DNA of 64,000 bases from Methylibium sp. NZG. GTDB taxonomy: Bacteria > Pseudomonadota > Gammaproteobacteria > Burkholderiales > Burkholderiaceae_C. Location: the NCBI GenBank assembly GCA_001263235.1, contig LGRD01000002.1, forward strand, positions 546,887 through 610,886, written 5' to 3'. The translations under genes were made by a program, and so were the position numbers. The notes beneath the pieces were generated by a model. That model made no database searches, was not told the origin of the DNA, and saw only the letters and a program-made list of their open reading frames with translations. Below are positions 37,506 to 45,009 of this stretch, in pieces; the first letter of the stretch is position 1; every line of letters begins with the position of its first letter.

Positions 37506-37585
37506 CAGTTTCTGTTCGTTCTGTTCGCGGTGTTCGGTTCGCATGGACGGTCTTCGGCAGGGTTATCGACCGATTCTGAGCAAGC

Positions 37586-38284
37586 CTAAATGGGCAGAAC
37601 GTTCAAAAAGAAGCGGCTGAGCCAGCCTATTCCGTTCGCCTCGGCCTGCGCGCCGCGGCCGCGGTGCTCGATGCGCACGTTGGCGATTTGCGCCGACGCG
37701 ACCGAGTTGCCCGGCTGGATCGCGCGCGGGTCGATCTGGCCCGAAAAGCGCAGCACGTCCACGTTGTGGTTCACGCCGATCTGCTTCTCGCCGGAGATGA
37801 CCAAGTGGCCGTTGGTCAGCACCTCCGTCACGGTGACGGTGATCGTGCCGCTGAAGTCGTTGGTGTTTTCGGTGCCGCCCTTGTTGGCGAACGTGTTGCT
37901 CGACGAGCCGCCGACGCTGGCCCGGCCGATGCCGAACGAGTTGGGCTTGATGCCCGGCAACGCGGTGACGCTGCCTGAGAGGCCACCGCTCTTGTCGATC
38001 GAGCTGGTGCTCTTCTGGCTGGCGCTGACTTTCTCGATGATCTGCACCGTGAGCGTGTCGCCGATGAGGCGCGCGCGGTGGTCCTCGAACAGCGGGCGGT
38101 ATTGCCCGCGCTGGAAGATCGAGCCGTTGTTCACTGCCGGCGCCACCACCGCCACCGGCTTCGCTGCGGTGGGCTCTTGAATGTCCACCGGCGGCCGCGG
38201 GTTCATGATCTCGCAGCCCGACAGCAGCAGCGCCGCCGGCACTGCGAACGCAAGCCACCCGCATACGTTCAGAAGGACGTTCAC
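37586..38284 (-). CDS. flgH: Flagellar L-ring lipoprotein FlgH
   Basis: A 232-residue outer-membrane lipoprotein with lipobox LLSGC at about residues 20-24. Family marks are [39 protein letters not shown], and a C-terminal [16 protein letters not shown]. It forms the L ring. GTG at 38284 overlaps the flgG TGA (38281-38283). The gap to flgI (80 bp) is the largest in this part of the operon. Confidence 0.95.
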   Translation of the reverse strand: MNVLLNVCGWLAFAVPAALLLSGCEIMNPRPPVDIQEPTAAKPVAVVAPAVNNGSIFQRGQYRPLFEDHRARLIGDTLTVQIIEKVSASQKSTSSIDKSGGLSGSVTALPGIKPNSFGIGRASVGGSSSNTFANKGGTENTNDFSGTITVTVTEVLTNGHLVISGEKQIGVNHNVDVLRFSGQIDPRAIQPGNSVASAQIANVRIEHRGRGAQAEANGIGWLSRFFLNVLPI

Positions 38285-39063
38285 AGCTGCCCCAGTCGCG
38301 CGAGCATCTGGTCCGATGTCTGGATCGCTTTCGAGTTGAGTTCGTAGGCGCGCTGCGTCTGGATCATCGCCACCAACTCCTCGACCACGTTGACGTTCGA
38401 GGTTTCGACAAAGCCCTGCTGGATCGCCCCCAGCCCGTTCTGCCCCGGCGCGCCGGAGTTGGCCGTGCCCGAGGCCGCCGTCTCCACGAACAGGTTCTGG
38501 CCCTTCGGGTCCAGCCCGGCCGGGTTGACGAAACTCGAGATCTGCAACTGCCCCACGCTCGACGGCTGCGCCTGGCCCGGCAGCGCAACGCTCACCGTGC
38601 CGTCCGCCCCGATCGTGACGCTCTGCGCGTTGGCGGGAATAGTGATACCCGGCTGCACGAGGTAGCCGTTGTTGGTGACGATCTGCCCCTGCGCGCTGAC
38701 CTGAAACGAGCCGTCGCGCGTGTAGCCGGTCGTGCCGTCGGGCATCTGGATTTCGAAGAAGCCGTTGCCGCGCACCGCCACGTCCAGTGGGTTGGAGCTC
38801 TGCTGCAGGTTGCCCTGGCTAAAGTTGCGCGACGTGGCCACAGCGCGCGTGCCCAGGCCGACTTGCAGCCCGGTCGGCAACGTTGTCTGCTCGGTGCTGT
38901 TGGCGCCGGCCTGGCGCAGGTTCTGGTACATCAGGTCCTCGAACACCGCGTGAGACCTTTTGTAGCCATTGGTCGAGACGTTGGCGAGGTTGTGCGAGAT
39001 GGTGTCCAGCTGAGTCGCTTGGGCCTCCATCCCGGTCTTCGAGATCCACAGGGAACGCATCAT
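38281..39063 (-). CDS. flgG: Flagellar distal rod protein FlgG
   Basis: A 260-residue axial protein: [52 protein letters not shown] and the terminal [19 protein letters not shown], all typical of FlgG. GGAGCACCGCC precedes the ATG at 39063 (a second ATG follows at once). It should directly follow flgF, but about 3.1 kb of other DNA separates them, so flgGHIJKL needs its own promoter or long read-through. No good promoter is visible in 39064-39153. Confidence 0.95.
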   Translation of the reverse strand: MMRSLWISKTGMEAQATQLDTISHNLANVSTNGYKRSHAVFEDLMYQNLRQAGANSTEQTTLPTGLQVGLGTRAVATSRNFSQGNLQQSSNPLDVAVRGNGFFEIQMPDGTTGYTRDGSFQVSAQGQIVTNNGYLVQPGITIPANAQSVTIGADGTVSVALPGQAQPSSVGQLQISSFVNPAGLDPKGQNLFVETAASGTANSGAPGQNGLGAIQQGFVETSNVNVVEELVAMIQTQRAYELNSKAIQTSDQMLARLGQL

Positions 39064-39153
39064 GGCGGTGCTCCGGTCGTTGCTGCGATGGTGCGGCTGG
39101 CGGGCGGATCTCAAGCCTGGAAAAGCGGCGGGGATGGTGGGCATCTCTCACCG

Positions 39154-39259
39154 CCGTTCGGGCTGAGCTTGTCGAAGCCGCGCCTCTCACCCACCGTTCG
39201 GGCTGAGCCTGTCGAAGCCGCGCCTCTCACCCGCCGTTCGGGCTGAGCCTGTCGAAGCC
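39154..39259. repeat. Three tandem copies of a 40-bp interspersed repeat upstream of flgG
   Basis: The core TTCGGGCTGAGCYTGTCGAA begins at 39157, 39197 and 39237, exactly 40 bp apart, and the spacer (GCGCCTCTCACCC) is also repeated. The same core forms the doublet inside tex. Copies of this element are common in Burkholderiales genomes (from memory). They lie about 90 bp upstream of flgG. Confidence 0.92.
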
Positions 39260-39293
39260 TTGCGACTCGCGAACAGACGGCCCGCCACCTCCG

Positions 39294-39539
39294 GCGCGCG
39301 CCCAACCGCAGGCGGACAGCCGTCGGCGCTTCGCTGAGACGGTCGGCGGGTACGCCGACTCCCCTGCGGTGCTCGGTCTCATGGCCCGTCGCCGAAACTC
39401 ACTCCGCGCCGTTCCGGCGCTGCGTTCAAACAGTCGGCGACAAGTCAGTTCACGATGCGCGCTGCGCGCGCGGGCCACGAGCCCTGCGCTCCTCGGCGTC
39501 TCAGAGGCGCACCGCCGTCTGTCCGCCTGCGGCTGGGCG
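39294..39539. repeat. MITE-like repeat, left copy (246 bp)
   Basis: Its ends are inverted repeats of each other: CGCCCAACCGCAGGCGGACA at the left and, read backward, CGCCCAGCCGCAGGCGGACA at the right. The body matches the right copy (40678-41000) in opposite orientation at about 95% identity by eye, except that it lacks an internal ~80-bp block. Short ORFs in it are not genes. Confidence 0.85.
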
Positions 39540-39874
39540 AGGAGCGTATGAAGTCACAGTTGGCATCCATTCAAACGCATCAATCGCATGAATGAACTTC
39601 TTATGTTTGTACCCTTGGCTCGTCTGCACCGGCCGGCCAGGTTCGAAGGTTTGATCTATGCTGGTAACACCAACTGCCAAGCCGTTCGTCTTAGTTAGTT
39701 CTGATGCCGTTTTCCTCTTCGTTTGATGACATCGATCGGTATGGACTCAAGAATGCGTAGGAGGAGCAATGACGCTACTGCGAGCGTGTCGATGAACAGA
39801 TGTTCGATGGGACCTTTCGGCCCAGGCTTTCTGCACCATCGGTCGAGCAGCAGTTTGGCGTCTGAACCCGAAGC
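39540..39874. other. AT-richer spacer with a strong ribosome binding site and tiny ORFs
   Basis: This 335-bp stretch is clearly less GC-rich than its surroundings. No gene of normal size is seen. A perfect AGGAGG at 39759-39764 precedes an ATG at 39769 that opens only MTLLRACR before a stop. That stop overlaps a second ATG (39792), whose 29-codon ORF ends at 39881, overlapping the ATG of the orphan gene at 39875. Confidence 0.6.
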
Positions 39875-40579
39875 ATGTTAGACCTCGGCTCCACGGAGTT
39901 CACACTTGCGGTCCCGAGCCTCCCGGAGGCGGAACTCAAGAAGCTGTCGACTTCGCTGTTCGACAGCTGGGATGGCTTCGTCGACACCGCTCTTTCCCTG
40001 CCGGACTACTCGCTTTTCCTGCAAGTTGAGGAAGGGTCAGTTCGCGGATTGGCCAAGATTGGCGCGCTTGCTGGAGCCATCTACGTTGCAATCGGCAGCT
40101 ACGGGGACTTTGTGTCCGGGGTTAAGACGATAGGCGAGCAAGTCGGAGCAACTAGCGACTTCCTGTCTGAAAGAGCCAAGGAGATATTCAGCTGTCCTGA
40201 CTCAAAGGCTACTTCTCGCAAACGCGGCGGCGTAGTCACAGGACTTCAGCGACTCTTCGTACGAGTACAAAGAGGCGAACTGTCGCCAGAACAGGCAACG
40301 GCTCACGCCGAACAGCTTCTCGGTGACCAGCGGCATGAAGCGCCTGGCTTGATGTCTGATTTTGCCGAAGCTCTTCGCAACTGCCCGCGATATCACGAGC
40401 AACAAACCTTCCCTTTCGAGCAGTCGCCTGAAGATTTGGTACCAACTGTGCTCGATCGACAGCCAATACCTCGTGAACCACGCCCTCGTCCTGAAGTTGG
40501 GCCACCACTTCATCTTCGAGTGGAAGTTTGGCGAGATTCCAAGAAGAAGCGTCGCCACACACGGGTCGTCAAGCTGTGA
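39875..40579 (+). CDS. Orphan protein of unknown function between inverted repeats
   Basis: A 234-residue ORF of lower GC content than the surrounding genes. The N-terminal third has VPSLPEAELKKLSTSLFDSW and a hydrophobic stretch GLAKIGALAGAIYVAIGSYG (about residues 58-77) that could be one membrane segment or a buried helix. The middle (VTGLQRLFVRVQRGELSPEQ, ATAHAEQLLGD) looks like a charged helix pair; the C-terminus is proline-rich and then basic (VEVWRDSKKKRRHTRVVKL). I do not recognise a named family. It has no Shine-Dalgarno of its own but overlaps an upstream tiny ORF. Both flanks are the inverted MITE-like repeats, so it was probably acquired with them. Confidence 0.6.
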   Translation: MLDLGSTEFTLAVPSLPEAELKKLSTSLFDSWDGFVDTALSLPDYSLFLQVEEGSVRGLAKIGALAGAIYVAIGSYGDFVSGVKTIGEQVGATSDFLSERAKEIFSCPDSKATSRKRGGVVTGLQRLFVRVQRGELSPEQATAHAEQLLGDQRHEAPGLMSDFAEALRNCPRYHEQQTFPFEQSPEDLVPTVLDRQPIPREPRPRPEVGPPLHLRVEVWRDSKKKRRHTRVVKL

Positions 40580-40861
40580 GCACCGGGCAGACGCCAAGCT
40601 ATTTATTTGAGCTGACGCCCGACGGCGTCGCCTCTAACTTGAACGATAGCCCTTCCTTAGCTGCGTTTGGCGTTGCACGCCCATCCGCAGGCGGACAGCT
40701 GGCGGTGCGCCTCTGAGCGCCGAGGAGCGCAGGGCTCGTGGCCCGCGCGCGCAGCGCGCATCAAGAAATGACTTGTCGCCGACTGTTTGAACGCAGCGCA
40801 CGAAGGGCGCGGAGTGAGTTTCGGCGACGGGCCATGAGACCGATGCAGTGCGCCCGGACAT

Positions 40862-40885
40862 GGAACAGTCCCTGCGGACTGTTCC
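40862..40885. repeat. Perfect hairpin in the extra block of the right repeat
   Basis: GGAACAGTCC, a CTGC loop and GGACTGTTCC form an uninterrupted 10-bp stem. Confidence 0.85.
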
Positions 40886-40898
40886 GTGCCTGGCGCAC

Positions 40899-40924
40899 GC
40901 CCAGGCGCTTGCAAGCGCCTGGGC
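40899..40924. repeat. 26-bp perfect palindrome in the extra block of the right repeat
   Basis: GCCCAGGCGCTTG is followed directly by its exact reverse complement, with no spacer. It is absent from the left copy. Confidence 0.85.
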
Positions 40925-41067
40925 ACGCAGGGGAGTCGGCGTACCCGCCGACCGCCTCAGCGAAGCGCCGACGGCTGTCCGCCTGCGGTTGGGCGCGCGC
41001 AAATGGTGGCGATGCGGTCGGCAATGCACCGCTGCTGCACCGGTCCCGCATGGCAAGTAAACTCTCC

Positions 41068-41085
41068 GCGTCGCAATTGCAACGC
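41068..41085. promoter_or_regulatory. Candidate antitoxin operator
   Basis: An 18-bp near-perfect palindrome centred on GCAATTGC and flanked by GCGT/ACGC (one mismatched pair) lies 8 bases before the antitoxin ATG. A TAAACT (41058-41063) just upstream could be the -10 box. Antitoxins of this type usually repress their own operon through such a site (inference). Confidence 0.45.
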
Positions 41086-41093
41086 ACTCCACC

Positions 41094-41366
41094 ATGAAGT
41101 CCGCCACCTTCCCTTCGTTGCGAGTCGATGCCGAACTGCGCGAGGCCGCGGAGAGTGTGTTGCGGGAAGGCGAAACACTCACGAGCCTGATCGAAACGGC
41201 GGTGCTCGAGACCATTCACCGCAGGCGGGCTCAAGAGGAGTTTCTGGCCCGTGGTCTGCGGTCTAGTGATGACGCCAAGCGCACTGGTGTGTATCACGCC
41301 GCGGCCGATGTACATGCTGCGCTTCAGCGAAGGCTGGATGCCCGGCGCAAGAAGGTGCTCGGGTGA
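41094..41366 (+). CDS. ParD-like ribbon-helix-helix antitoxin
   Basis: A 90-residue protein: MKSATFPSLRVDAELREAAE, VLREGETLTSLIETAVLETI, then a charged tail with HRRRAQEEFLARGL and GVYHAAADVHAAL. The first 45 residues have the beta-strand plus two-helix layout of ribbon-helix-helix antitoxins that precede RelE/ParE toxins. It would bind and neutralise the toxin encoded next and repress the operon. Its TGA overlaps the toxin GTG. It is transcribed against the surrounding flagellar operon and begins 94 bp from the right MITE-like repeat. Confidence 0.8.
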   Translation: MKSATFPSLRVDAELREAAESVLREGETLTSLIETAVLETIHRRRAQEEFLARGLRSSDDAKRTGVYHAAADVHAALQRRLDARRKKVLG

Positions 41367-41683
41367 GTGGTGACTTCACCGTCCGATACACAGCCATAGC
41401 ACGCGACGACCTCGATCGACTGTTTGAACACCTGCTCGGCCGTGCCGAGACCGTTGACGATTTCGATGCCGCTCAGCTGGCCGTCGAGACCATCAGGGCA
41501 GAGGTCGAAGGACGTCTGAGCCGAACGCCGTTCATCTACAGGAAGGTCGGCCAGAGTCCGTTTCTGCGCGAGTTGATCACCCCGTTCCGAGGCCTGGGCT
41601 ACGTTGCGCTCTACGAGATCGAGGGCGCGTCGATCGTCAACATCGTCGCCGTCCGTCATCAGCTCGAAGCCGACTACCACTAG
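41363..41683 (+). CDS. RelE/ParE-superfamily toxin
   Basis: A 106-residue basic-core protein with the family pattern: VRYTAIARDDLDRLFEHLLG, then AAQLAVETIRAEVEGRLSRT, FIYRKVGQSPFLRELITPF and a C-terminal GLGYVALYEIEGASIVNIVA plus VRHQLEADYH. This fold either cuts mRNA on the ribosome or poisons gyrase; the sequence does not decide which. GTG at 41363 overlaps the antitoxin stop (GTGA), the usual coupling of such pairs. It converges with the small lipoprotein gene, the ends overlapping by four bases. Confidence 0.82.
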   Translation: MSGDFTVRYTAIARDDLDRLFEHLLGRAETVDDFDAAQLAVETIRAEVEGRLSRTPFIYRKVGQSPFLRELITPFRGLGYVALYEIEGASIVNIVAVRHQLEADYH

Positions 41684-42042
41684 CGCTTCGGCGCGCTCGC
41701 AACCTTCGCAGCCTCCGCGGCCTTCGGTGCCGAACGGTCGTTGGCCTGGCCGCCGAGCGGCATCTCGGCCGACTCTTGCTTCTTCGTCATCGGCGCGTTG
41801 CTTTGAGTGGCCGGCGGGTTGTCCTTCGACGTGGCGGGCGCAGGCTCGGCGGGCGTGATGACGGCGCTGGCAGGCGGTACCGACGTGTCACCCGGCGTGC
41901 TGGGCGCGACTGGGAAGTTCTCTGCTCGCGGCATCGGCGGGTCGGCGGTGTTTCTGTCGCAGGCGCTCAAAGAAAAGAGCGACGCGGCGGCCAACGCCGT
42001 CAGCCAAGACGGCCGCGAAACGAGATGGGCAATGCGGGGCAT
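41680..42042 (-). CDS. Small proline/alanine-rich lipoprotein, function unknown
   Basis: A 120-residue protein with a clear lipoprotein signal: SWLTALAAASLFSLSAC, with the cysteine at about residue 28. The mature part is low-complexity, rich in Pro, Ala and Ser, with no recognisable domain, and ends AEAAKVASAPKR. It follows flgF by 117 bp on the same strand and may be read from the flgBCDEF transcript. No known flagellar role; it could be an accessory or a late addition with the toxin-antitoxin island. Confidence 0.65.
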   Translation of the reverse strand: MPRIAHLVSRPSWLTALAAASLFSLSACDRNTADPPMPRAENFPVAPSTPGDTSVPPASAVITPAEPAPATSKDNPPATQSNAPMTKKQESAEMPLGGQANDRSAPKAAEAAKVASAPKR

Positions 42043-42159
42043 GGTGAACTCCAATCGTGGAGTTCCGATGCTCGCTCGGCGAGCGCGGCCGGTCAGTCGG
42101 CAAGGGGCGCGATGGCGGATCGGTCGATTCCTACACGCGCCCGGCGCCACGGACCGCGC

Positions 42160-42885
42160 TCAACTCATCGACAACAACTGCCCCGCCACCTTCTCGTCCG
42201 CCTCGGCCGTCTGCAGCATCTTCATCTGCGCCTCGAACTGGCGCGCGGCGGAGATCATGGAGACCATGGTCTCGACGGCGCTGACGTTGGAGCCTTCGAG
42301 CGCGCCGTCCTGCACGCGCGCGGTGGCGTCGGCGGGCAGGTCGCCGTCGGCGGCGCGGAACAGGCCGTCTTCACCGCGTTGCATCGGCGCCTCAGGCGTG
42401 ACGAGCTTGAGCCGGCCGACAACCGTGCTGCGGCCGTTGGTGCCGCGGGCGCTGAGGGTGCCGTCGCTGCCGATGCTGATCTCGCTGTTGGCCGGCGTCT
42501 GGATCGGGCCGCCGTCGCCCATCACGGTCAGGCCGCTGCGGGTGGTCAGCGTGCCGTCGGCGCTCAGGTCGAGCGCGCCGCCGCGGGTGTAGGCCTCGGT
42601 GCCGTCCAGGCCTTGCACGGCAAGCCAGGCGTTGCCCTTCAGCGCCACGTCGAGGCTGCGGCCGGTGGCGGTGATGGGGCCGGGTGTGGAGTCGTAGGCC
42701 GGCGTGGTCTCGAGCGCATACACGCGCGTGCTCGCGCCGCTGCCCTCCACCGGCACGGCGCGAAAGGCCTGCAGCTCGGCGCGAAAGCCGGTGGTGGAGA
42801 CGTTGGCCAGGTTGTTGGCCAGCGTGTCTTGGCGCTGCATGGTGGCTTTGGCGCCGGACATCGACAGGTAGATCATTCGGTCCAT
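42160..42885 (-). CDS. flgF: Flagellar proximal rod protein FlgF
   Basis: A 241-residue axial protein: MDRMIYLSMSGAKATMQRQD, TLANNLANVSTTGFRAELQA at the N-terminus, and the C-terminal SNVSAVETMVSMISAARQFE. GGAGCAATCG precedes the ATG. It is the last of the flgBCDEF block; flgG, normally next, lies 3.1 kb further on. Confidence 0.94.
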   Translation of the reverse strand: MDRMIYLSMSGAKATMQRQDTLANNLANVSTTGFRAELQAFRAVPVEGSGASTRVYALETTPAYDSTPGPITATGRSLDVALKGNAWLAVQGLDGTEAYTRGGALDLSADGTLTTRSGLTVMGDGGPIQTPANSEISIGSDGTLSARGTNGRSTVVGRLKLVTPEAPMQRGEDGLFRAADGDLPADATARVQDGALEGSNVSAVETMVSMISAARQFEAQMKMLQTAEADEKVAGQLLSMS

Positions 42886-42989
42886 TCGATTGCTCCGGCT
42901 GGCCCCTCACTTGCAGTGCGCGTTCCGGCTTGCAGGCCGGAACCGCTTGGCGGGCTCGCCGCGTGCGGCTCGAAAGCCCCGCCGCGCCC

Positions 42990-43020
42990 CCAACCCTCTC
43001 CCCAGAGGGGCGAGGGAGTT
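42990..43020. repeat. GC-rich inverted repeat in flgE-flgF gap
   Basis: In the 142-bp gap between flgF and flgE, the sequence CCCTCTCCCCAGAGGGGCGAGGG can fold into a short hairpin (CCCTC.../...GAGGG with CCCC/GGGG inside). It could be a weak terminator or an interspersed repeat. It is the largest gap within flgBCDEF. Confidence 0.45.
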
Positions 43021-43027
43021 GAATTCA

Positions 43028-44293
43028 TCAACGCAAGTTCACCAGCGTCTGCAACACCTGGTCCTGCGTCTTGATCGTCTGCGCGTTGGCCTGGTAGATG
43101 CGTTGCGCGACGATCATGTTCACCAGCTCTGCCGTCAGGTCGACGTTCGACTCTTCCAGCGCGCCGGCCTGCAGCGGCCCGGTGTTGCCGTTGCCGGGCA
43201 CGCCCACCACCGGGTCGCCCGAGGCAAAGGTGCCGGCCCAGTCGTTGCCGCCGGTGGGTTGCAAGCCCTGCGGGTTGCGGAAGGTGGCCAGCTCGATCTG
43301 GCCGGCCGGCTTGGACTGGCCGTTGGAGTAGCGCGCCATCACGATGCCGTTGGTCTCGAACTGGATGCCCACCAGCTGGCCCGGCGCGTAGCCGTCCTGC
43401 GTCAGGTTGGTCACGCCGAAGTTGGCGCCGTACTGCGTGGCACCGCTCAGGTCGAGCTCGACGCCGGTGATCGCCAAGGTCTGTGCGCCGGCCGCGTTGG
43501 TCGAGGCCGGGATGTTCAGCAGCACCGGGCCGACCGGCGCCACCGGCGTGCCACCGTTGGCGGGAAAGTTGATGGTGGTCGATGCGGCAGGGTTGCCGTT
43601 CACGTCGGTCGCCAGCGGCGTGCCGTTGGCGGTGATGTAGACGTTCCAGGTGTCGGTGGCGGCCTTCTGGAAGTAGTAGGTCACCGCCACGTCCTGGCCC
43701 TTGGCGTCGTACAGCGTCAGCGTGGTGGCGTTGTTGTAGGTGCTCGGGTCGGTAAAGTTGATGGGCGGGCCGACGGCCGGCACGGTGGTGGCCACGCGCG
43801 CGTCGAGGTTCATCTCCATGCTGATCTCGCTCGACGCGTTGGGCGTGATGCCGGCGGTGGGCATCTGCAGCGCGCGCGCCTGGCCGGGCTGGATGGTGCC
43901 GGTGCCGTCGGCCGGGTAGCCCATCAACTGCTGGCCCTGGTTGTTGACGACGAAGCCCTCGCGGTCGACGCGGAACTGGCCGTTGCGCGTGTAGGTCACC
44001 GGCCCGTTGGTGTTGGACAGTTGAAAGAAACCGCCGCCATTGATCGCCAGGTCCAGCGGGTTGCCGGTAGCCGAGATGTTGCCCTGCGTGAACTGCTGCG
44101 CCACCGCGGCCAGGTTCACGCCGATGCCCACGTTGGTGCTGCCGCCGCCGTTCAGCGCGGTGGCGTACATGTCGGCGAACTCTGCCCGAGACGACTTGGC
44201 CCCGTAGGTGTTGGCGTTGGCCACGTTGTTGCCGATCACCTGCAGGTTCTTGCTGGTGGCGTTCAGTCCGGAGAGGCCTTGCTGGAAGCTCAT
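43028..44293 (-). CDS. flgE: Flagellar hook protein FlgE
   Basis: A 421-residue protein: MSFQQGLSGLNATSKNLQVI, GNNVANANTYGAKSSRAEFA at the N-terminus, and SNVDLTAELVNMIVAQRIYQ, ANAQTIKTQDQVLQTLVNL at the C-terminus. The middle is Thr/Asn/Pro-rich and variable, as in hook proteins. It polymerises into the hook under the FlgD cap. Confidence 0.95.
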   Translation of the reverse strand: MSFQQGLSGLNATSKNLQVIGNNVANANTYGAKSSRAEFADMYATALNGGGSTNVGIGVNLAAVAQQFTQGNISATGNPLDLAINGGGFFQLSNTNGPVTYTRNGQFRVDREGFVVNNQGQQLMGYPADGTGTIQPGQARALQMPTAGITPNASSEISMEMNLDARVATTVPAVGPPINFTDPSTYNNATTLTLYDAKGQDVAVTYYFQKAATDTWNVYITANGTPLATDVNGNPAASTTINFPANGGTPVAPVGPVLLNIPASTNAAGAQTLAITGVELDLSGATQYGANFGVTNLTQDGYAPGQLVGIQFETNGIVMARYSNGQSKPAGQIELATFRNPQGLQPTGGNDWAGTFASGDPVVGVPGNGNTGPLQAGALEESNVDLTAELVNMIVAQRIYQANAQTIKTQDQVLQTLVNLR

Positions 44294-44324
44294 GGTGTGT
44301 CCTGGGTGCGTGTCGGTGTGGGGC

Positions 44325-44975
44325 TCAATTGAAAGCTTTGATATCGCTGTAGGCGACTTGGCCGGAGCGTTCGAGTTCGAGCGTCAACGTGTCGCCGCCG
44401 GTGCTGACGGCGTTGACGCGGTCGCGCATCAGCGCGGTGGTGGGCAGCACCGAAGCGCCGCTGGTGGCGGTCACGCGGAAGCTCAGGCCGGCGTCGGCGG
44501 CCACGTCTTTCGCAGGCCAATCGAAGCCGTGCCGGCCGCTGCCTTGGGCGCCCAACTGGATCGTGTCGATCACCTGGCCGGCGGGGCTGAGGACTTCGAC
44601 CTTGACGTTGTCGGCGGCCGAGTTCAGCTCGAAGCCGCCCTGCCCCACGCCGTCGTCGATCGACAGCCTGGAGCCGGGCACGATCACGTCGCGCCCCACC
44701 AGCGAGGCGCCTTGCAGCGCCTGCATCTGCATGAACTGCCCCGAGAGGCCTTCGACCGTGGTGTTGAGCTTCTCGATGCCGTTGACGGTGTTGATCTGCG
44801 CCATCTGGCTCGTGACCTGCGCGTTGTCCATCGGGTTCAGCGGGTCCTGGTTCTGCATCTGCGCCACCAGCAGCTTGAGGAAGCGGTCGGCGCTGCCGGC
44901 TTCATCCTTCGCCTTCGTGGTGGTGCTGCTGCCGTTGAGCAGCGACAGGTCGGCGGTTGAAAGTGCGACGGCCAT
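44325..44975 (-). CDS. flgD: Flagellar hook capping protein FlgD
   Basis: A 216-residue protein with the FlgD N-terminal mark FLKLLVAQMQNQDPLNPMDN and QVTSQMAQINTVNGIEKLN, then a tudor/FnIII-like C-terminal half (VEVLSPAGQVIDTIQLG, GRHGFDWPAKD). It caps the growing hook. GAGG upstream of the ATG at 44975. Confidence 0.95.
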   Translation of the reverse strand: MAVALSTADLSLLNGSSTTTKAKDEAGSADRFLKLLVAQMQNQDPLNPMDNAQVTSQMAQINTVNGIEKLNTTVEGLSGQFMQMQALQGASLVGRDVIVPGSRLSIDDGVGQGGFELNSAADNVKVEVLSPAGQVIDTIQLGAQGSGRHGFDWPAKDVAADAGLSFRVTATSGASVLPTTALMRDRVNAVSTGGDTLTLELERSGQVAYSDIKAFN

Positions 44976-45009
44976 GGTGTGCTGCCCTCAGAGGTCGGTT
45001 GAATCGCGC

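Larger units (their letters stand above)
40678..41000. repeat. MITE-like repeat, right copy (323 bp), inverted relative to left
   Basis: Reverse complement of the left copy with about ten single-base differences, plus an extra block of about 80 bp (around 40843-40926). The outer ends read CGCCCATCCGCAGGCGGACA and ...TGTCCGCCTGCGGTTGGGCG. The extra block holds two perfect palindromes (40862-40885 and 40899-40924). The element ends 94 bp before the antitoxin gene. Nothing coding is seen from 40580 to 41093. Confidence 0.85.

Noticed and set aside
39154..39259. Tandem 40-bp units as a CRISPR array
   Set aside because: Both the core and the spacer are repeated, only three units exist and no cas genes are seen.
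39111..39551. Several short ORFs inside the repeats upstream of flgG
   Set aside because: They arise from open frames in GC-rich repeats and occur on both strands of each repeat copy.
40202..40597. A minus-strand ORF opposite the orphan gene
   Set aside because: Overlaps the plus-strand ORF, has no start signal and a less protein-like composition; taken as a shadow frame, though the choice of strand is not proven.
39294..41000. Inverted repeats as integron attC sites (ends carry GCCCAAC and GTTGGGC, fitting the core-site pattern)
   Set aside because: The copies are 246 and 323 bp, too long for attC, each end is part of a longer perfect terminal repeat, orientation is inverted rather than direct, and no integrase is present.
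42043..42159. Small lipoprotein as a flagellar protein
   Set aside because: No known flagellar family has this size and composition; only its position suggests it.
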